From: Neomegalonema sp.
GTDB lineage: Bacteria > Pseudomonadota > Alphaproteobacteria > Rhodobacterales > Rhodobacteraceae
Assembly (NCBI RefSeq): GCF_028688855.1
Contig: NZ_JAQTXI010000014.1
Coordinates: forward strand, 1 to 64,000
Length of the DNA: 64,000 nt
Direction: 5' to 3'
Shown: positions 8,452 to 17,527 of the stretch, one piece after another
Numbering within the stretch: the first letter of the stretch is position 1
Layout: the number at the start of each line of letters is the position of its first letter
Notes under the pieces: generated by a model
Seen by the model: only the letters and a program-made list of their open reading frames with translations
Databases searched by the model: none
Told to the model about the DNA's origin: nothing
Program-made: the position numbers and the translations under genes

Positions 8452-9746
8452 GGCGTTTCCTCCATCTTCTCCCATGCGGCGAGCGCGTAGCCGCGGAACT
8501 CCTCGTAGGCCCGGTCGAAGGAGGCGCGCGCGCGCCGCCAGGTCTCGCGCGTCATGCTGCGGTAGTCGATTTCATAGATCGAGGAGAGGAACCGCCCCGA
8601 TTGCTCGACGGCGCGGGTCATCTCGATCTGGTGCTCGGCCACGCGCTCGCCGAAGACCTTGCGGAAGGCGGCGTCCATGGCGCGGTGCAGGTCGTTGTTC
8701 GCCTCGAAGCGGGTCAGCAGGAAGCGGACGTCGAGGAACTCCTTCACGGGCGGCGTCCCCGCGGGGACGACGGGCGCGGCGGCCAGATCGCCCAGCGCCT
8801 CCGCGAGCTGCCCGATGAAGGAGGTGGTCGAATCATATTCCCAGTAGCCCGGCCCCGAGGGGATGTAGAGCATGTCGGCGGCGAAGACCGCGTTCATCGA
8901 CTGATAGCCGATGGCGGGCGGGCAATCGAAGATCACGAGGTCGTAGGCGTCCGGCGCGAGGCTGTCGAGATAGCGCGAGACGGCGGCGTAGAAGGACCAT
9001 TCCGGATTCAGATGCCGGTATTGCGCCGAAGCGAACTCCACGAAGGCGGAGTTGGCGCAGGAAGGGATCATGTCGATGGTCGGCCAGCAGGTCGGGCGGA
9101 TGAAGTCCTGAGTCCGCAATTCGCCGAGGCCCAGATCCATCAGGGAGGCGGGCAGACGGCGGCGGGGCAGGGCGGCGCCGCTCTCGGCGCCCGTGGGGAC
9201 GGCGTTGAGCCGCTCCGTCTCGCGGATGAGGTCGCGCGCCATGACGCCCCAGACCGTATGCTCTTCGGAGACCTCGGTGAGGCCCATGGCGTGGGAGAGC
9301 GTCGCCTGAGGATCGAAATCCACCGCCAGAACCCGATAGCCGTCGAGCGCGGCGGCGTGGGCGAAATGCAGCGCCACCGTGGATTTCCCGGCGCCGCCCT
9401 TGAAGTTCGCCACCGCCGCCCGCAGGGCGCGTTTGCCGGCGGGCCGGGGGGGCATCAGCGTTTTGCGGCCGATCTTCAGGCGGCGGCGCAGTTCGTTGAT
9501 CTCTTCGAGGCTGTACCAGCGCTGGCGGCCGTCCTCCTCGACCAGCCCGGCGGGCAGGCTCGGATCGGCCATCATGCGTCCCCGCAGGGTCGAGGGATTC
9601 GCCTTGAGGATCAACTCCCCGAGCTCCCAGCTCGAGAAGCGGCGCAGGGTCTTGACCATCTGCGGAGAGAAGGTCTGCTGACGGATCCAGCCCTGAAGCT
9701 TGAGCGATTGAGTCTGAAGTCGGCTCAGATCTTCATGGGTGAACAT
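8448..9746 (-). CDS. parA: ParA-family partition ATPase (type Ia, RepA-like)
   Basis: A 432-residue ATPase of the plasmid type Ia ParA/RepA class. The first 100 residues form the extra DNA-binding region of this class (RWYSLEEINELRRRLKI, a MerR-like helix-turn-helix), which normally represses its own promoter. The deviant Walker A is KGGAGKST near residue 116, followed by LAVDFDPQATLS and Walker B LVIFDCPP. It forms an ATP-dependent dimer on the nucleoid and moves ParB-bound DNA. It is the first gene of the parAB operon. A large dyad at 9771-9803 upstream is the probable autoregulatory operator. Confidence 0.93.
   Translation of the reverse strand: MFTHEDLSRLQTQSLKLQGWIRQQTFSPQMVKTLRRFSSWELGELILKANPSTLRGRMMADPSLPAGLVEEDGRQRWYSLEEINELRRRLKIGRKTLMPPRPAGKRALRAAVANFKGGAGKSTVALHFAHAAALDGYRVLAVDFDPQATLSHAMGLTEVSEEHTVWGVMARDLIRETERLNAVPTGAESGAALPRRRLPASLMDLGLGELRTQDFIRPTCWPTIDMIPSCANSAFVEFASAQYRHLNPEWSFYAAVSRYLDSLAPDAYDLVIFDCPPAIGYQSMNAVFAADMLYIPSGPGYWEYDSTTSFIGQLAEALGDLAAAPVVPAGTPPVKEFLDVRFLLTRFEANNDLHRAMDAAFRKVFGERVAEHQIEMTRAVEQSGRFLSSIYEIDYRSMTRETWRRARASFDRAYEEFRGYALAAWEKMEETP
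8754..8769. repeat. parS-like palindrome 2 (inside parA)
   Basis: CGTCCCCGCGGGGACG, a perfect palindrome with the same 14-base core, lies inside the parA coding region about 390 bases from copy 1. A more degenerate relative, GCGCCCGTGGGGAC, lies at 9187-9200. Confidence 0.55.
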
Positions 9747-9770
9747 CGGGGGAGGGCCTCAGGCTATGGG

Positions 9771-9803
9771 AACGCAAATCGCTGATTCGCGATTATTTGC
9801 GTT
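9771..9803. promoter_or_regulatory. parA: dyad operator of the parAB promoter
   Basis: AACGCAAAT at 9771-9779 is repeated inverted as ATTTGCGTT at 9795-9803. A nested pair, AATCGC and GCGATT, lies inside, giving a nearly continuous 33-base dyad. It lies 25 bases upstream of the parA start codon in an otherwise AT-rich gap. Type Ia ParA proteins repress their own operon through such dyads, so this is the likely ParA operator. Confidence 0.6.
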
Positions 9804-9840
9804 TCGAGCAAAAAGGCAACGCTCTTTTCCGGGGCGCGGC

Positions 9841-9858
9841 CTGTCCCCGCGGGGACAG
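9841..9858. repeat. parS-like palindrome 3 (upstream of parA)
   Basis: CTGTCCCCGCGGGGACAG is a perfect 18-base palindrome in the gap between parA and the CopCD gene, about 95 bases upstream of the parA start. Being intergenic and the longest copy, it is the best single candidate for the partition centromere. Confidence 0.65.
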
Positions 9859-9870
9859 GCTGACGCAGCC

Positions 9871-11505
9871 TCAGGGGGCGATCTCGATCTCGCCTTCGAG
9901 GCGGGCGATCTCGAAGCGCGAGAGCCGCGCCTCCGCCTCGACGCGCCAGAGGCCCGAAAGCGGCAGCAAGGCCCGCTCGACGCGCCAGAGCCCGTCCGGC
10001 TCGCGCTTCGCCACATAGAAGAAGGGTTCGATTCCGCTCTGAGGCCGCGAAAACCCGATCCGCAGCGCCTGAGCCTCCAGAGGCCCGGACTCCGGCGAGG
10101 CCAGGCGCAGGTCGATCCGCAGAGGCCCCGCATGGCCCGGCTCGGCGCGGATCTCGGCCCGGGCCTCGGGGCCTTCGAGCCGTCCCAGAACGCCCTCCGC
10201 GGCGGGGGCGGCGGCGGGCGCGTTCAGGGCCGGGAGCGTCCCGGCCTGCTGCGTCAGGACGCGCGGCGGAGCGGCGGCGCGCAAGCCCGCCGTGAGGCCC
10301 AGCATCCCGAGGGTCAGCGCCGCCGCCAGCCCGACGGCGTCCCGCAGACGGCGCCGCGCCGGAGCGGAGCCCTCCAGAGCGGGCTCCATCAGGCGCCGAC
10401 GGCTCCAGAGCGCCAAAGCCAGAAGCAGGAGCAGCAGGAGAATCTTGCAGAGCAGAAGGAGTCCGTAAGCCGTCAGCCAGCCGGGCCCCGGCCTCCCCAG
10501 CCGGACCGCCGCCAGCGCGATCCCCGAAACCACGACGGGAGCCAGCGCCCAGGGCAGCCATCGGGAGAAGCGCCCCAGCGCGGCGGAGGCCTGCGGCGTG
10601 GAGCGCGCCAGCAGAAAGCCGAGCGGCGCCAGGGCGCCGATCCAGACCACCAGCCCCGCCGCATGCAGGAAGACCGCCGGACGCGTCAGCCATTGCGGCG
10701 CGGCGGCGGCGGCCTGGCCGCCCAGCGCGAGCGCCGAGGCCCCTGCGGCCAGTCCCGCCAGAGCCAGAGGCGGACGCCATTTCGGCAGGGCCAGAGCCAG
10801 AAGCCCCAGCGCCAGAGCCGCCGCCGCCATCAGCGCCATGGAGCCGGAGGAGGTCGCGAGTCCAGCCCGCCAGACTTCGGGATGGATCGCGTCGTTCAGC
10901 GGGCGGCCGAGGGCGTCGAGGCCCTGGAGGCTCACCGAGAGGGGCAGGGCGATCAGCCCCGCCACCCCGAGATCCTGCGCGATCTGCCGGGCGCGGGCGG
11001 GCAGGGGAGGCACCAGAGCCCCGAAGACCGCTCCGCCGAGGCCGAAGAACAATCCGGCGTAGGTCAGGGCGCGGGTCAGCCAGACGAGCGGCTTCAGACG
11101 GGAATCGGCCTGGCTCGGCGCGAGCGCAGGCGGCGCGGCCTCGCCTCCGGAGGCGGCGATGGAATAGGCCACGGAGCCGTCGAGGGGATGGCCGTCCGCG
11201 GAGGCCACGCGCCAGGCGAAGACCTGCGGACCTTCCGCCGCCCCGGCGGGCAGGGGCGCGCGGATCTCCCGTCCGCCGGTCGTCGCGGCCGTCAGGTCGA
11301 GGGCGACGCCGTCCGGGCCGGTCCGAGAGGCGGCGGCGAACCGCAGGATCGCGGCCTCGGGCGCCTGATCCAGAACCGCGTCGGGCTCGGGGAAGGAGGA
11401 GAGGAAGGCCGCATGGGCGCGCGCCTCCTGCGAGGCCAGGACCAGGGCCAGGCTCAACAGAAGAAAGGCCAGCGCCGCGCGCAGGAAGGAGGAGGGACGG
11501 AACAT
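9871..11505 (-). CDS. CopC-CopD fusion: copper-binding and copper-import membrane protein
   Basis: A 544-residue protein that fuses a periplasmic CopC domain to a CopD membrane domain, as in YcnJ-type proteins. The signal peptide (FLRAALAFLLLSLALVLA) ends at ARAHAAFLSSFPEPD; the mature N-terminus then begins with His, the CopC copper ligand. A second His sits in SADGHPLDGSV. About eight membrane helices follow from residue 125. The last 110 residues are a periplasmic YtkA-like beta domain (from about PALNAPAAAPAAEG). The ATG at 11505 is preferred over the ORF start at 11721 because the signal peptide begins there. Role: copper uptake or supply, inferred from the family. Confidence 0.85.
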   Translation of the reverse strand: MFRPSSFLRAALAFLLLSLALVLASQEARAHAAFLSSFPEPDAVLDQAPEAAILRFAAASRTGPDGVALDLTAATTGGREIRAPLPAGAAEGPQVFAWRVASADGHPLDGSVAYSIAASGGEAAPPALAPSQADSRLKPLVWLTRALTYAGLFFGLGGAVFGALVPPLPARARQIAQDLGVAGLIALPLSVSLQGLDALGRPLNDAIHPEVWRAGLATSSGSMALMAAAALALGLLALALPKWRPPLALAGLAAGASALALGGQAAAAAPQWLTRPAVFLHAAGLVVWIGALAPLGFLLARSTPQASAALGRFSRWLPWALAPVVVSGIALAAVRLGRPGPGWLTAYGLLLLCKILLLLLLLALALWSRRRLMEPALEGSAPARRRLRDAVGLAAALTLGMLGLTAGLRAAAPPRVLTQQAGTLPALNAPAAAPAAEGVLGRLEGPEARAEIRAEPGHAGPLRIDLRLASPESGPLEAQALRIGFSRPQSGIEPFFYVAKREPDGLWRVERALLPLSGLWRVEAEARLSRFEIARLEGEIEIAP

Positions 11506-11623
11506 GACGACGGCTCCCGAAGCAAGAAGATGGAGGCACGCAGGCGCCTGCCGATGCGGGTCCGGAGAAGGATCCGGCCGCCTGCGGAAGGCCGCCTCCG
11601 GGAAGGAGGGGGCCTGCGCCGCT

Positions 11624-11863
11624 TCAGGTCTCCGGCGTGACGGGCGCGCCTTCGCGGGCGTCGCCGCAGGCCCGCAGCGACGGCGGAGGATCCGGGCCGC
11701 CGGGAGGCCGGTCCGGCGCAAGGCCCCGCAACGCCGGAAGCTTCAGCGCTCCGGCGAGTCGGGTCGGGGCGTCGGAGGCTCCCGCTTCTCGTGTGGCCGC
11801 CTTCTCGCGACGCGCAGCCGAAGCGGCTGCGCCGGAGAAGGCTCCAGGCTTGCGCCGAGGCAT
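11624..11863 (-). CDS. doubtful small ORF upstream of the CopCD gene
   Basis: A 79-codon frame on the minus strand, rich in Ala, Pro and Arg, with no membrane segment, signal or recognisable domain. It has no good ribosome-binding site before its ATG. Position and strand would let it share a transcript with the CopCD gene. I do not recognise it and would not be surprised if it is non-coding. Confidence 0.2.
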   Translation of the reverse strand: MPRRKPGAFSGAAASAARREKAATREAGASDAPTRLAGALKLPALRGLAPDRPPGGPDPPPSLRACGDAREGAPVTPET

Positions 11864-12010
11864 TTCATACCGTTCGAAGAAAAATCCTGCGGATTCTGTC
11901 TATCACGCGCCTGTTTTTGTTCCAAAATAAAACATTCCTGAAAATTCATGCTGAATTCAGGCCGGATTCAACGCCGGATTCCCCGCAGGGACCGCCTCCC
12001 GGAGACGACG
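11864..12010 (-). promoter_or_regulatory. AT-rich promoter region for the CopCD transcript
   Basis: This segment is conspicuously AT-rich against its GC-rich surroundings. Read on the minus strand it offers a -35-like TTGGAA, a 17-base spacer and TAGACA as a -10. It lies upstream of the CopCD gene and downstream of the RND-operon terminator. No metal-regulator operator is obvious. Confidence 0.4.
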
Positions 12011-12041
12011 AAAAACCCCCGACCTGTGGAAGGTCGGGGGT
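12011..12041 (-). terminator. Rho-independent terminator of the RND operon
   Basis: CCCCCGACCT at 12016-12025 and AGGTCGGGGG at 12031-12040 form a perfect 10-base stem with a 5-base loop. On the minus strand the stem is followed by five U residues (A-run at 12011-12015). It lies about 46 bases past the stop of the RND pump gene. Confidence 0.9.
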
Positions 12042-12086
12042 CTGGCCGCATCTTCGCTCCGGAGCCTTCTCCGATCCGCCGTCGCC

Positions 12087-15000
12087 TCAGGAGAGGGCGA
12101 AGAGGGGCTGCTCTCCCGAAGGCGGCGGCGCAGCAGGAGGCGGAGGAGGAGGCTCTTCGGAGGGCGGCTCCGCAGGCGCGGGCGCAGCCGGCCTGATCCG
12201 GAACCAGGTCACGTAGAGCGCGGGCAGGAACAGCAGCGTCAGGATGGTGCCCGCCATGATGCCCCCCATCATCGAATAGGCCATGGGACCCCAGAAGCCC
12301 TGATGCGCGATCGGGTAGAGCGCCAGAGTCGCCGCCACGGCGGTCAGCATGATCGGGCGCATGCGGTGCTCGGTGGCCTCGATCACCGCCGTCCATGGAT
12401 CGTCGCCATGAGAACGCAGCTCCTCGATCTGCATGATCAGGATCACCGAATTGCGGATGAGGATGCCCGCCAGCGCCAGAATGCCCAGAATCGCCACGAA
12501 GCCCATCGGCGAATTGGTGATCAGCAGCGCAGGCGCCACCCCGATCACCGCCAGAGGCGCCACCGAAAACACCAGGAACAGACGGCTGAAGCTCTGGAGC
12601 TGGATCATCAGCACCGTGGCCATGGTCAGCAGCATCAGCGGCACCACCGCCGCGATGGGGCCTTGCGCCTTGGCGCTCTCCTCGACGGGGCCCGCCACCG
12701 AAAGCCGGTAGCCGGTCGGCAGCGTGGCGGCGAAGGCCTCGATCTGCGGCGCGAGATCCTGGACGATGGTGGTCGGCTGGGTCGAATCGAGCACCCCGCC
12801 CTGAACCGTGATCGTCGGGACGCGGGCCCGCCGCCAGACCACGGGCTGCTCCAGGCCGTAGGAGAAGCTCGCCACCGCCGAGAGCGGAATCGAGCCGCCG
12901 TCGCCCGTGGCGATCTGGAGGTTCCGGAGCGTCTCCAGAGACCCGCGCTCCTCGGCCTCGGCCCGGGAGATCACGTCGATCAGATAGACGTCGTCGCGCA
13001 ATTGCGTCACGGGGACGCCCCCGACCACGCCCTGCAGGATCCCCGCCACCGTCTGGGAGGAGATCCCCAGCTGACGGGCCCTCTCCTGATCCACCTGGAC
13101 GGTCAGGCGGAGGGCCGCCTCCATCCAGTCGAAGCCGACGTCGTAGACGCGCGGATGGCTCTCGACGACGTTGGCCAGATCCCGCGCCAGACCGCGCAGG
13201 GTCTGGATGTCGGGGCCGCTCAGGCGATATTGCACCGGGCGTCCGGCGGGCGGGCCGAGGGGCAGCAGCTTGACCTGCATGTCCACCCCGACGAACTCCT
13301 TGCGCGCCAGAGCCTGCAGCCGCGCCCGCAGGCGGTCGCGCGACTCCATGTCCTTCGCGATGATCACCGATTGCCCGAAGGCGGGCGTGGCGGGCAGGAC
13401 GTCGAAGGAGAGCACGAAGCGCATGGCCGTCTGGCCGACGTAGCTGCTCCAGGAGGCCACGTCCGGATCCTCCTTCAGATGGGCCTCCAGCTGGTCCATC
13501 CGCGCCCGGGTCGCCGCGAAGGAGGAGCCGTGCGGCAAGGCCATGTCCACGATCAGCTCCGGCCGGTCGGAGGCCGGGAAGAAGGCCTGCTCCACGAAGC
13601 GCATCAGGAAGATCGCGCCGCAGAAGGCCAGGATCGTCGCCAGGATGGTCAGCCAGCGGAAGCGCATCGCCAGACGCAGCAGGCCGCCGAAAACGCGCGC
13701 GACGAGGCCCTTGCGTTCGGCGTGCTTCTTCATCCTGTCCGGCAGGATGGTCACGCCGAGCAGCGGCACGAAGAGCACCGCCACCACCCAGGAGACGACC
13801 AGCGCCACCGCGATCACCACGAAGAGCGAATGGGTGTATTCGCCCGACATGCTGTCGTTGAGGCCGATGGGCATGAAGCCCGCCACCGTCGCCAGAGTGC
13901 CGGTCAGCATGGGGAAGGCGGTGTGGGCGTAGACATGGGTCGCCGCGACGGGCAGGGGATCGCCCGCCTCCAGCCGGGCCACCATCATCTCGACGGCGAT
14001 CATGGCGTCGTCCACCAGAAGCCCCAGCGCGATGATCAGCGCGCCCAGGGAAATGCGCTGCAACGAGATGTCGAGATATTGCATCGTCAGGAAGGTGACG
14101 CCCAGCACCAGCGGAATCGAGATCGCCACCACCAGGCCCGCCCTCAGCCCGAGGCTGACCAGACTGACCAGCAGCACGAAGGCCACCGCCTCGAAGAGCG
14201 CCTTGAGGAAGCCGCCCACCGCCTCCTCGACCACCACCGGCTGATCGGCCACCAGATGGACCTCCACCCCGAGGGGCAGGCTCTGGCCGATGCGCGCCAT
14301 CTCGGCGTGGAGGGCGTCGCCGAACTCCAGCAGGTTGGCGCCCGCCTTCATGCCCACGCCCAGCCCGATGGCCGGTTCGCCGTTGAAGCGGAAGATCGAG
14401 GAAGGCGGATCCACGGGCCCGCGCGTGACGGTCGCCACGTCGCCGAGCCGCAGGAAGCGACCCCCGACCCGCAGATTCACCTCGCGCAAGGAGTCCTCGG
14501 AGGCGAAGCCCCCCGAGACGCGGATGCTCACGCGCTGCGGCCCCGCCTCGACCACGCCCGAGGGCGTCACGGCGTTCTGGGCCTGGAGGCTCTGGATGAT
14601 CTGGTTCTGATCGAGCCCCAGCGCCGCCATGCGCCGGGTGGAGAACTCGAGATAGACCGCTTCGTTCTGGGCGCCGATCAGCTCGATCTTGCCGACGTCG
14701 GGCACCCCGAGCAGATGGACGCGCACGTCGTCCACATGGTCGCGCAGCTGGCGCCAGTCGAGCCCGTCGGCGGTGAAGGCGTAGATGTTGCCGTAGACGT
14801 CGCCGAAGTCGTCGTTGAAGAAGGGGCCGACCACGCCGTCCGGCAATTGCCCGCGGATGTCGCCGATGGAGTTGCGGATCTTCGCGAAGGCCTGGGGAAC
14901 CTGAGGGCCCTTCACGGAATCGTTCAGATTGACGAAGATCACCGTCTGACCGGGGGTGGTCATGCTGCGGCTGAAATCCAGCTCGGGCAGGGCTTCGAGG

Positions 15001-15227
15001 CGGCGCTCGATGCGTTCGGTCACCTGTTCGAGGGTCTGCTCGACCGTGGCGCCGGGCCAGTTGGCCTGGATCAGCATGGTCTTGATGGTGAAGCTCGGGT
15101 CCTCTTCGCGCCCGAGGCTCATGTAGGACAGGACCCCCGCGAGGCTCGCCACGATCATGAAGTACCAGACCAGCGCGCGATGATGCAGCGCCCAGTCCGA
15201 GAGGTTGAATTTCCCTTGCGCGCTCAT
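12087..15227 (-). CDS. RND-family efflux pump, inner-membrane subunit (TriC-like)
   Basis: A 1046-residue proton-driven RND transporter, full length for the family. An N-terminal membrane helix follows LSDWALHHRALVWYFMI, then the first large periplasmic domain begins (PGATVEQTLEQVTERIE). The proton-relay aspartates lie in ALGLLVDDAMIAVEMM of helix 4. A second six-helix block starts near RWLTILATILAFCG. The C-terminus is Pro/Glu-rich and not conserved. It overlaps the adaptor gene by four bases. Two adaptors plus one pump is the TriABC arrangement known from Pseudomonas; no outer-membrane channel gene is nearby. Substrate (drug, biocide or solvent) is unknown. Confidence 0.92.
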   Translation of the reverse strand: MSAQGKFNLSDWALHHRALVWYFMIVASLAGVLSYMSLGREEDPSFTIKTMLIQANWPGATVEQTLEQVTERIERRLEALPELDFSRSMTTPGQTVIFVNLNDSVKGPQVPQAFAKIRNSIGDIRGQLPDGVVGPFFNDDFGDVYGNIYAFTADGLDWRQLRDHVDDVRVHLLGVPDVGKIELIGAQNEAVYLEFSTRRMAALGLDQNQIIQSLQAQNAVTPSGVVEAGPQRVSIRVSGGFASEDSLREVNLRVGGRFLRLGDVATVTRGPVDPPSSIFRFNGEPAIGLGVGMKAGANLLEFGDALHAEMARIGQSLPLGVEVHLVADQPVVVEEAVGGFLKALFEAVAFVLLVSLVSLGLRAGLVVAISIPLVLGVTFLTMQYLDISLQRISLGALIIALGLLVDDAMIAVEMMVARLEAGDPLPVAATHVYAHTAFPMLTGTLATVAGFMPIGLNDSMSGEYTHSLFVVIAVALVVSWVVAVLFVPLLGVTILPDRMKKHAERKGLVARVFGGLLRLAMRFRWLTILATILAFCGAIFLMRFVEQAFFPASDRPELIVDMALPHGSSFAATRARMDQLEAHLKEDPDVASWSSYVGQTAMRFVLSFDVLPATPAFGQSVIIAKDMESRDRLRARLQALARKEFVGVDMQVKLLPLGPPAGRPVQYRLSGPDIQTLRGLARDLANVVESHPRVYDVGFDWMEAALRLTVQVDQERARQLGISSQTVAGILQGVVGGVPVTQLRDDVYLIDVISRAEAEERGSLETLRNLQIATGDGGSIPLSAVASFSYGLEQPVVWRRARVPTITVQGGVLDSTQPTTIVQDLAPQIEAFAATLPTGYRLSVAGPVEESAKAQGPIAAVVPLMLLTMATVLMIQLQSFSRLFLVFSVAPLAVIGVAPALLITNSPMGFVAILGILALAGILIRNSVILIMQIEELRSHGDDPWTAVIEATEHRMRPIMLTAVAATLALYPIAHQGFWGPMAYSMMGGIMAGTILTLLFLPALYVTWFRIRPAAPAPAEPPSEEPPPPPPAAPPPSGEQPLFALS

Positions 15228-16315
15228 CGCGGCGCTCCCTCTTCGACGCGGACCTTGCGGCCCGGCTCCAGACTATGGACGCCGGAGACCACCACCCGCT
15301 CGCCCGCCGTCAACCCCTCCAGCACCCGCAGGCGCTTGTCGTCCAGCGGCGCGACCCGCACCGTCCGGGGCGAGACGGTGGACTCCGCCGGATCCACCAC
15401 CCAGACCCGAGCCCCGGAGCCCTCGCCCTGAACCGCCGAGACCGGCAGGACGAAGCCCTGAGGCCCCGCTCCGGCGGCCTCCTTCGGGAAGGCGTCGATC
15501 AGGACCCCCGACCAGAAGGCCCCCTTGGGCGCGTTCTCCAGAGCCAGACGCGCGCGGCGGGTCCGGCTGGCGGCCTCGGCCAGAGGCGCGATCTCGCGGA
15601 TTCTGGCCTGCGCCGTCGCCGAGGGATCGGCGCGCAACCGGATCTCGAAGGCCGCCCCCACCGCCAGACGCCGCGCGGCCTCCTCGGGCAGATCCACCAC
15701 CGCCTCCAGGCGGCTGAGGTCCGAGAGGGTCACGACGGGCTGTCCGGCCTGGACCGTCTGGCCGGGATCGGCCTGAACGGCGGTCACGACGCCGTCGAAC
15801 TGCGCGAAGAGCACGCTCTGATCGAGCTGCTCCTGAGCCTTGGCGAGGGTCGCCTCGGCCTGGGAGACCGAGGATTCGGCGGCCTCGCGCCCGAGCCGCG
15901 CGGCGTCGAGGGAGGCCTGGGCCGCCACCTGTCCCCGCACCAGAGCCGCGGCGCGGGATTCCACGCCCCGCGCCTGATCGAGATGCGCCCGGGCGCCCTC
16001 CAGAGAGGAGCGCGCGCCCTCGACCGCCAGCCGGTAGGGCAGGGGGTCCAGCGCCGCGAGCCTCTGGCCGCGCCGCACGGAATCGCCCACCTCCACGCGA
16101 CGCTCGATCATCCGCCCGATGAGCGGAAAGGCGAGGTCCGCTTGCGAACGCGCCTGGATCGAGCCGGGAAACTTCTCCTGGGCGGCCTCTCCGGGCCGGA
16201 CCACCAGCGTCAGCGCCGGACGCGGCGGCGGCTCGGGCGGAGGCGCCTTGCCCTCGCCCTCCCCGCAGGCCGCCAGCAGGACCAGCGCGCAGAGCGCCGC
16301 AAGAATTCGCTTCAT
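15224..16315 (-). CDS. RND periplasmic adaptor (membrane fusion protein), second copy
   Basis: A 363-residue HlyD/AcrA-type adaptor. An N-terminal lipoprotein signal is visible (ALCALVLLAACGEGEG; lipobox LLAAC), so the protein is probably anchored by acylated Cys. The lipoyl half-motifs (IERRVEVGDSVRRGQRLAALDP and VTAVQADPGQTVQAGQPVV) flank an alpha-helical hairpin at about residues 95-165. It joins the RND pump to an outer-membrane channel. ATGA overlaps link it to the pump gene after it and the other adaptor gene before it. Confidence 0.9.
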   Translation of the reverse strand: MKRILAALCALVLLAACGEGEGKAPPPEPPPRPALTLVVRPGEAAQEKFPGSIQARSQADLAFPLIGRMIERRVEVGDSVRRGQRLAALDPLPYRLAVEGARSSLEGARAHLDQARGVESRAAALVRGQVAAQASLDAARLGREAAESSVSQAEATLAKAQEQLDQSVLFAQFDGVVTAVQADPGQTVQAGQPVVTLSDLSRLEAVVDLPEEAARRLAVGAAFEIRLRADPSATAQARIREIAPLAEAASRTRRARLALENAPKGAFWSGVLIDAFPKEAAGAGPQGFVLPVSAVQGEGSGARVWVVDPAESTVSPRTVRVAPLDDKRLRVLEGLTAGERVVVSGVHSLEPGRKVRVEEGAPR

Positions 16316-17400
16316 GATCCGCCCCCAGACATGATCTCGACCTTCTGCCCCGACCGCAGGAACTGCCCTCCCGCCGTCACGACCCTTTCTCCGGGCGCGA
16401 TCCCGCCCCGGATGGCGAAGCGGCCGGTCTCGTAGCGCTCGACCTCCACGCGCCGCAGACTCACCGTGGAATCGCCCGCCGCGATCCAGACCGCCGGAGA
16501 TCCGCCGTCCGAATAGAGCGCCGTGGAGGGCAGGATGATGAAGGGATGCGGCTCCAGCTTCATTTCGCCCACCACCGGCGCGCCGGGCTTCATGGCGGGG
16601 AGGGGCTTCTCCACCCCGACCTTGACCTGGACGGCGCCTTTGGCGTCCACGCCGGGGGCGACCTGACGGATGCGCCCGTCCGCCGTCGCGGAGGGATCGT
16701 CCAGAAGCGAGATCTTCACCGAAGCCCCCATGAGCGCCATGCGCAGGGCCTCTTCGGGCGCGTCGAAGACGGCGTCCATCGGCCCCTCCGAGACGAGGGT
16801 GAAGGCGGTCTGGGCCGCCGCGAGGACCTGGCCGACCTCGATCTGGCGATCCGAGATCACGCCGTCGGCGGGCGCGACGAGGATCGTCTGGGCCGCCTGG
16901 TCGCGCGCCATGGAGAGCTGCGCCCGCAGCGCCTCGCGCGAGGCCTGGGCGCGGCGCAGGGCCTCCAGGGCGGCTTCGTGGTCGCGGCGGGTGGTGAAGC
17001 CCCGCGCGAGCAGGGTCTCCTGACGTTCGAAATCGGCGGAGGCCTGGCGGATCTGCGCCTCGGCGGCGGCGAGCCCCGCCTGAGCCGAAGCCGCGTCCGC
17101 GTCGAGGATCTGCGGATCGAGCCGCGCCAGCTCCTGACCGGCGCGCACCCGATCGCCGACGTCCACGGCCCGCGCGACCACCCGGCCGCCCACCCGGAAG
17201 CCGAGCGACGTCGAGCTGCGCGCCTCCATGGCCCCGGCGATGCGCACGGTCTGGGCCACGTCGTCGGAGCGGGTGGTCTGGACCGTCACGGCGGTGCTGA
17301 CCCTGGGCGGAGGAGGGGGCTGCTCGAAGCAGCCGGTCAGAAGCGTCGCGGGAATCACGAGGAACGCGAGGCGCGAGAGCGAAGACGGACGCTGCGTCAC
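16312..17400 (-). CDS. RND periplasmic adaptor (membrane fusion protein), first copy
   Basis: A 362-residue adaptor, the first gene of the pump operon. It begins with a lipoprotein-type signal (LAFLVIPATLLTGC; lipobox LLTGC). Half-lipoyl motifs GRVVARAVDVGDRVRAGQELARLD and DGVISDRQIEVGQVL bracket the coiled-coil hairpin. It differs clearly in sequence from the next adaptor, so the two are old paralogues and not a recent duplication. In TriABC both adaptors are needed for function. It is transcribed divergently from the TetR gene across a shared operator. Confidence 0.9.
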   Translation of the reverse strand: MTQRPSSLSRLAFLVIPATLLTGCFEQPPPPPRVSTAVTVQTTRSDDVAQTVRIAGAMEARSSTSLGFRVGGRVVARAVDVGDRVRAGQELARLDPQILDADAASAQAGLAAAEAQIRQASADFERQETLLARGFTTRRDHEAALEALRRAQASREALRAQLSMARDQAAQTILVAPADGVISDRQIEVGQVLAAAQTAFTLVSEGPMDAVFDAPEEALRMALMGASVKISLLDDPSATADGRIRQVAPGVDAKGAVQVKVGVEKPLPAMKPGAPVVGEMKLEPHPFIILPSTALYSDGGSPAVWIAAGDSTVSLRRVEVERYETGRFAIRGGIAPGERVVTAGGQFLRSGQKVEIMSGGGS

Positions 17401-17443
17401 GACGGGACCTTTCGGCGGGACTCTTCGGAAGAGGCGCGCAGCC

Positions 17444-17473
17444 TATTATTGACTTTCCAGTCAGTCAATAATA
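17444..17473. promoter_or_regulatory. TetR operator between the RND operon and its regulator
   Basis: A perfect inverted repeat: TATTATTGACT at 17444-17454 and AGTCAATAATA at 17463-17473, separated by eight bases. TTGACT hexamers occur on both strands inside the dyad and can act as -35 elements of the two divergent promoters. A repressor bound here would shut off both transcripts. It is about 55 bases from the regulator start and 45 from the first adaptor start. Confidence 0.85.
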
Positions 17474-17527
17474 ATTCTGGCGGGAGCCCCCGACCTTCGA
17501 TGGAGCCCGACCTCCCATGGAGACTGC

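Noticed and set aside
12303..15431. A 1042-codon plus-strand frame opposite the RND pump
   Set aside because: His/Arg/Gln-rich antisense shadow with no domain; the minus strand encodes a canonical RND transporter and adaptors.
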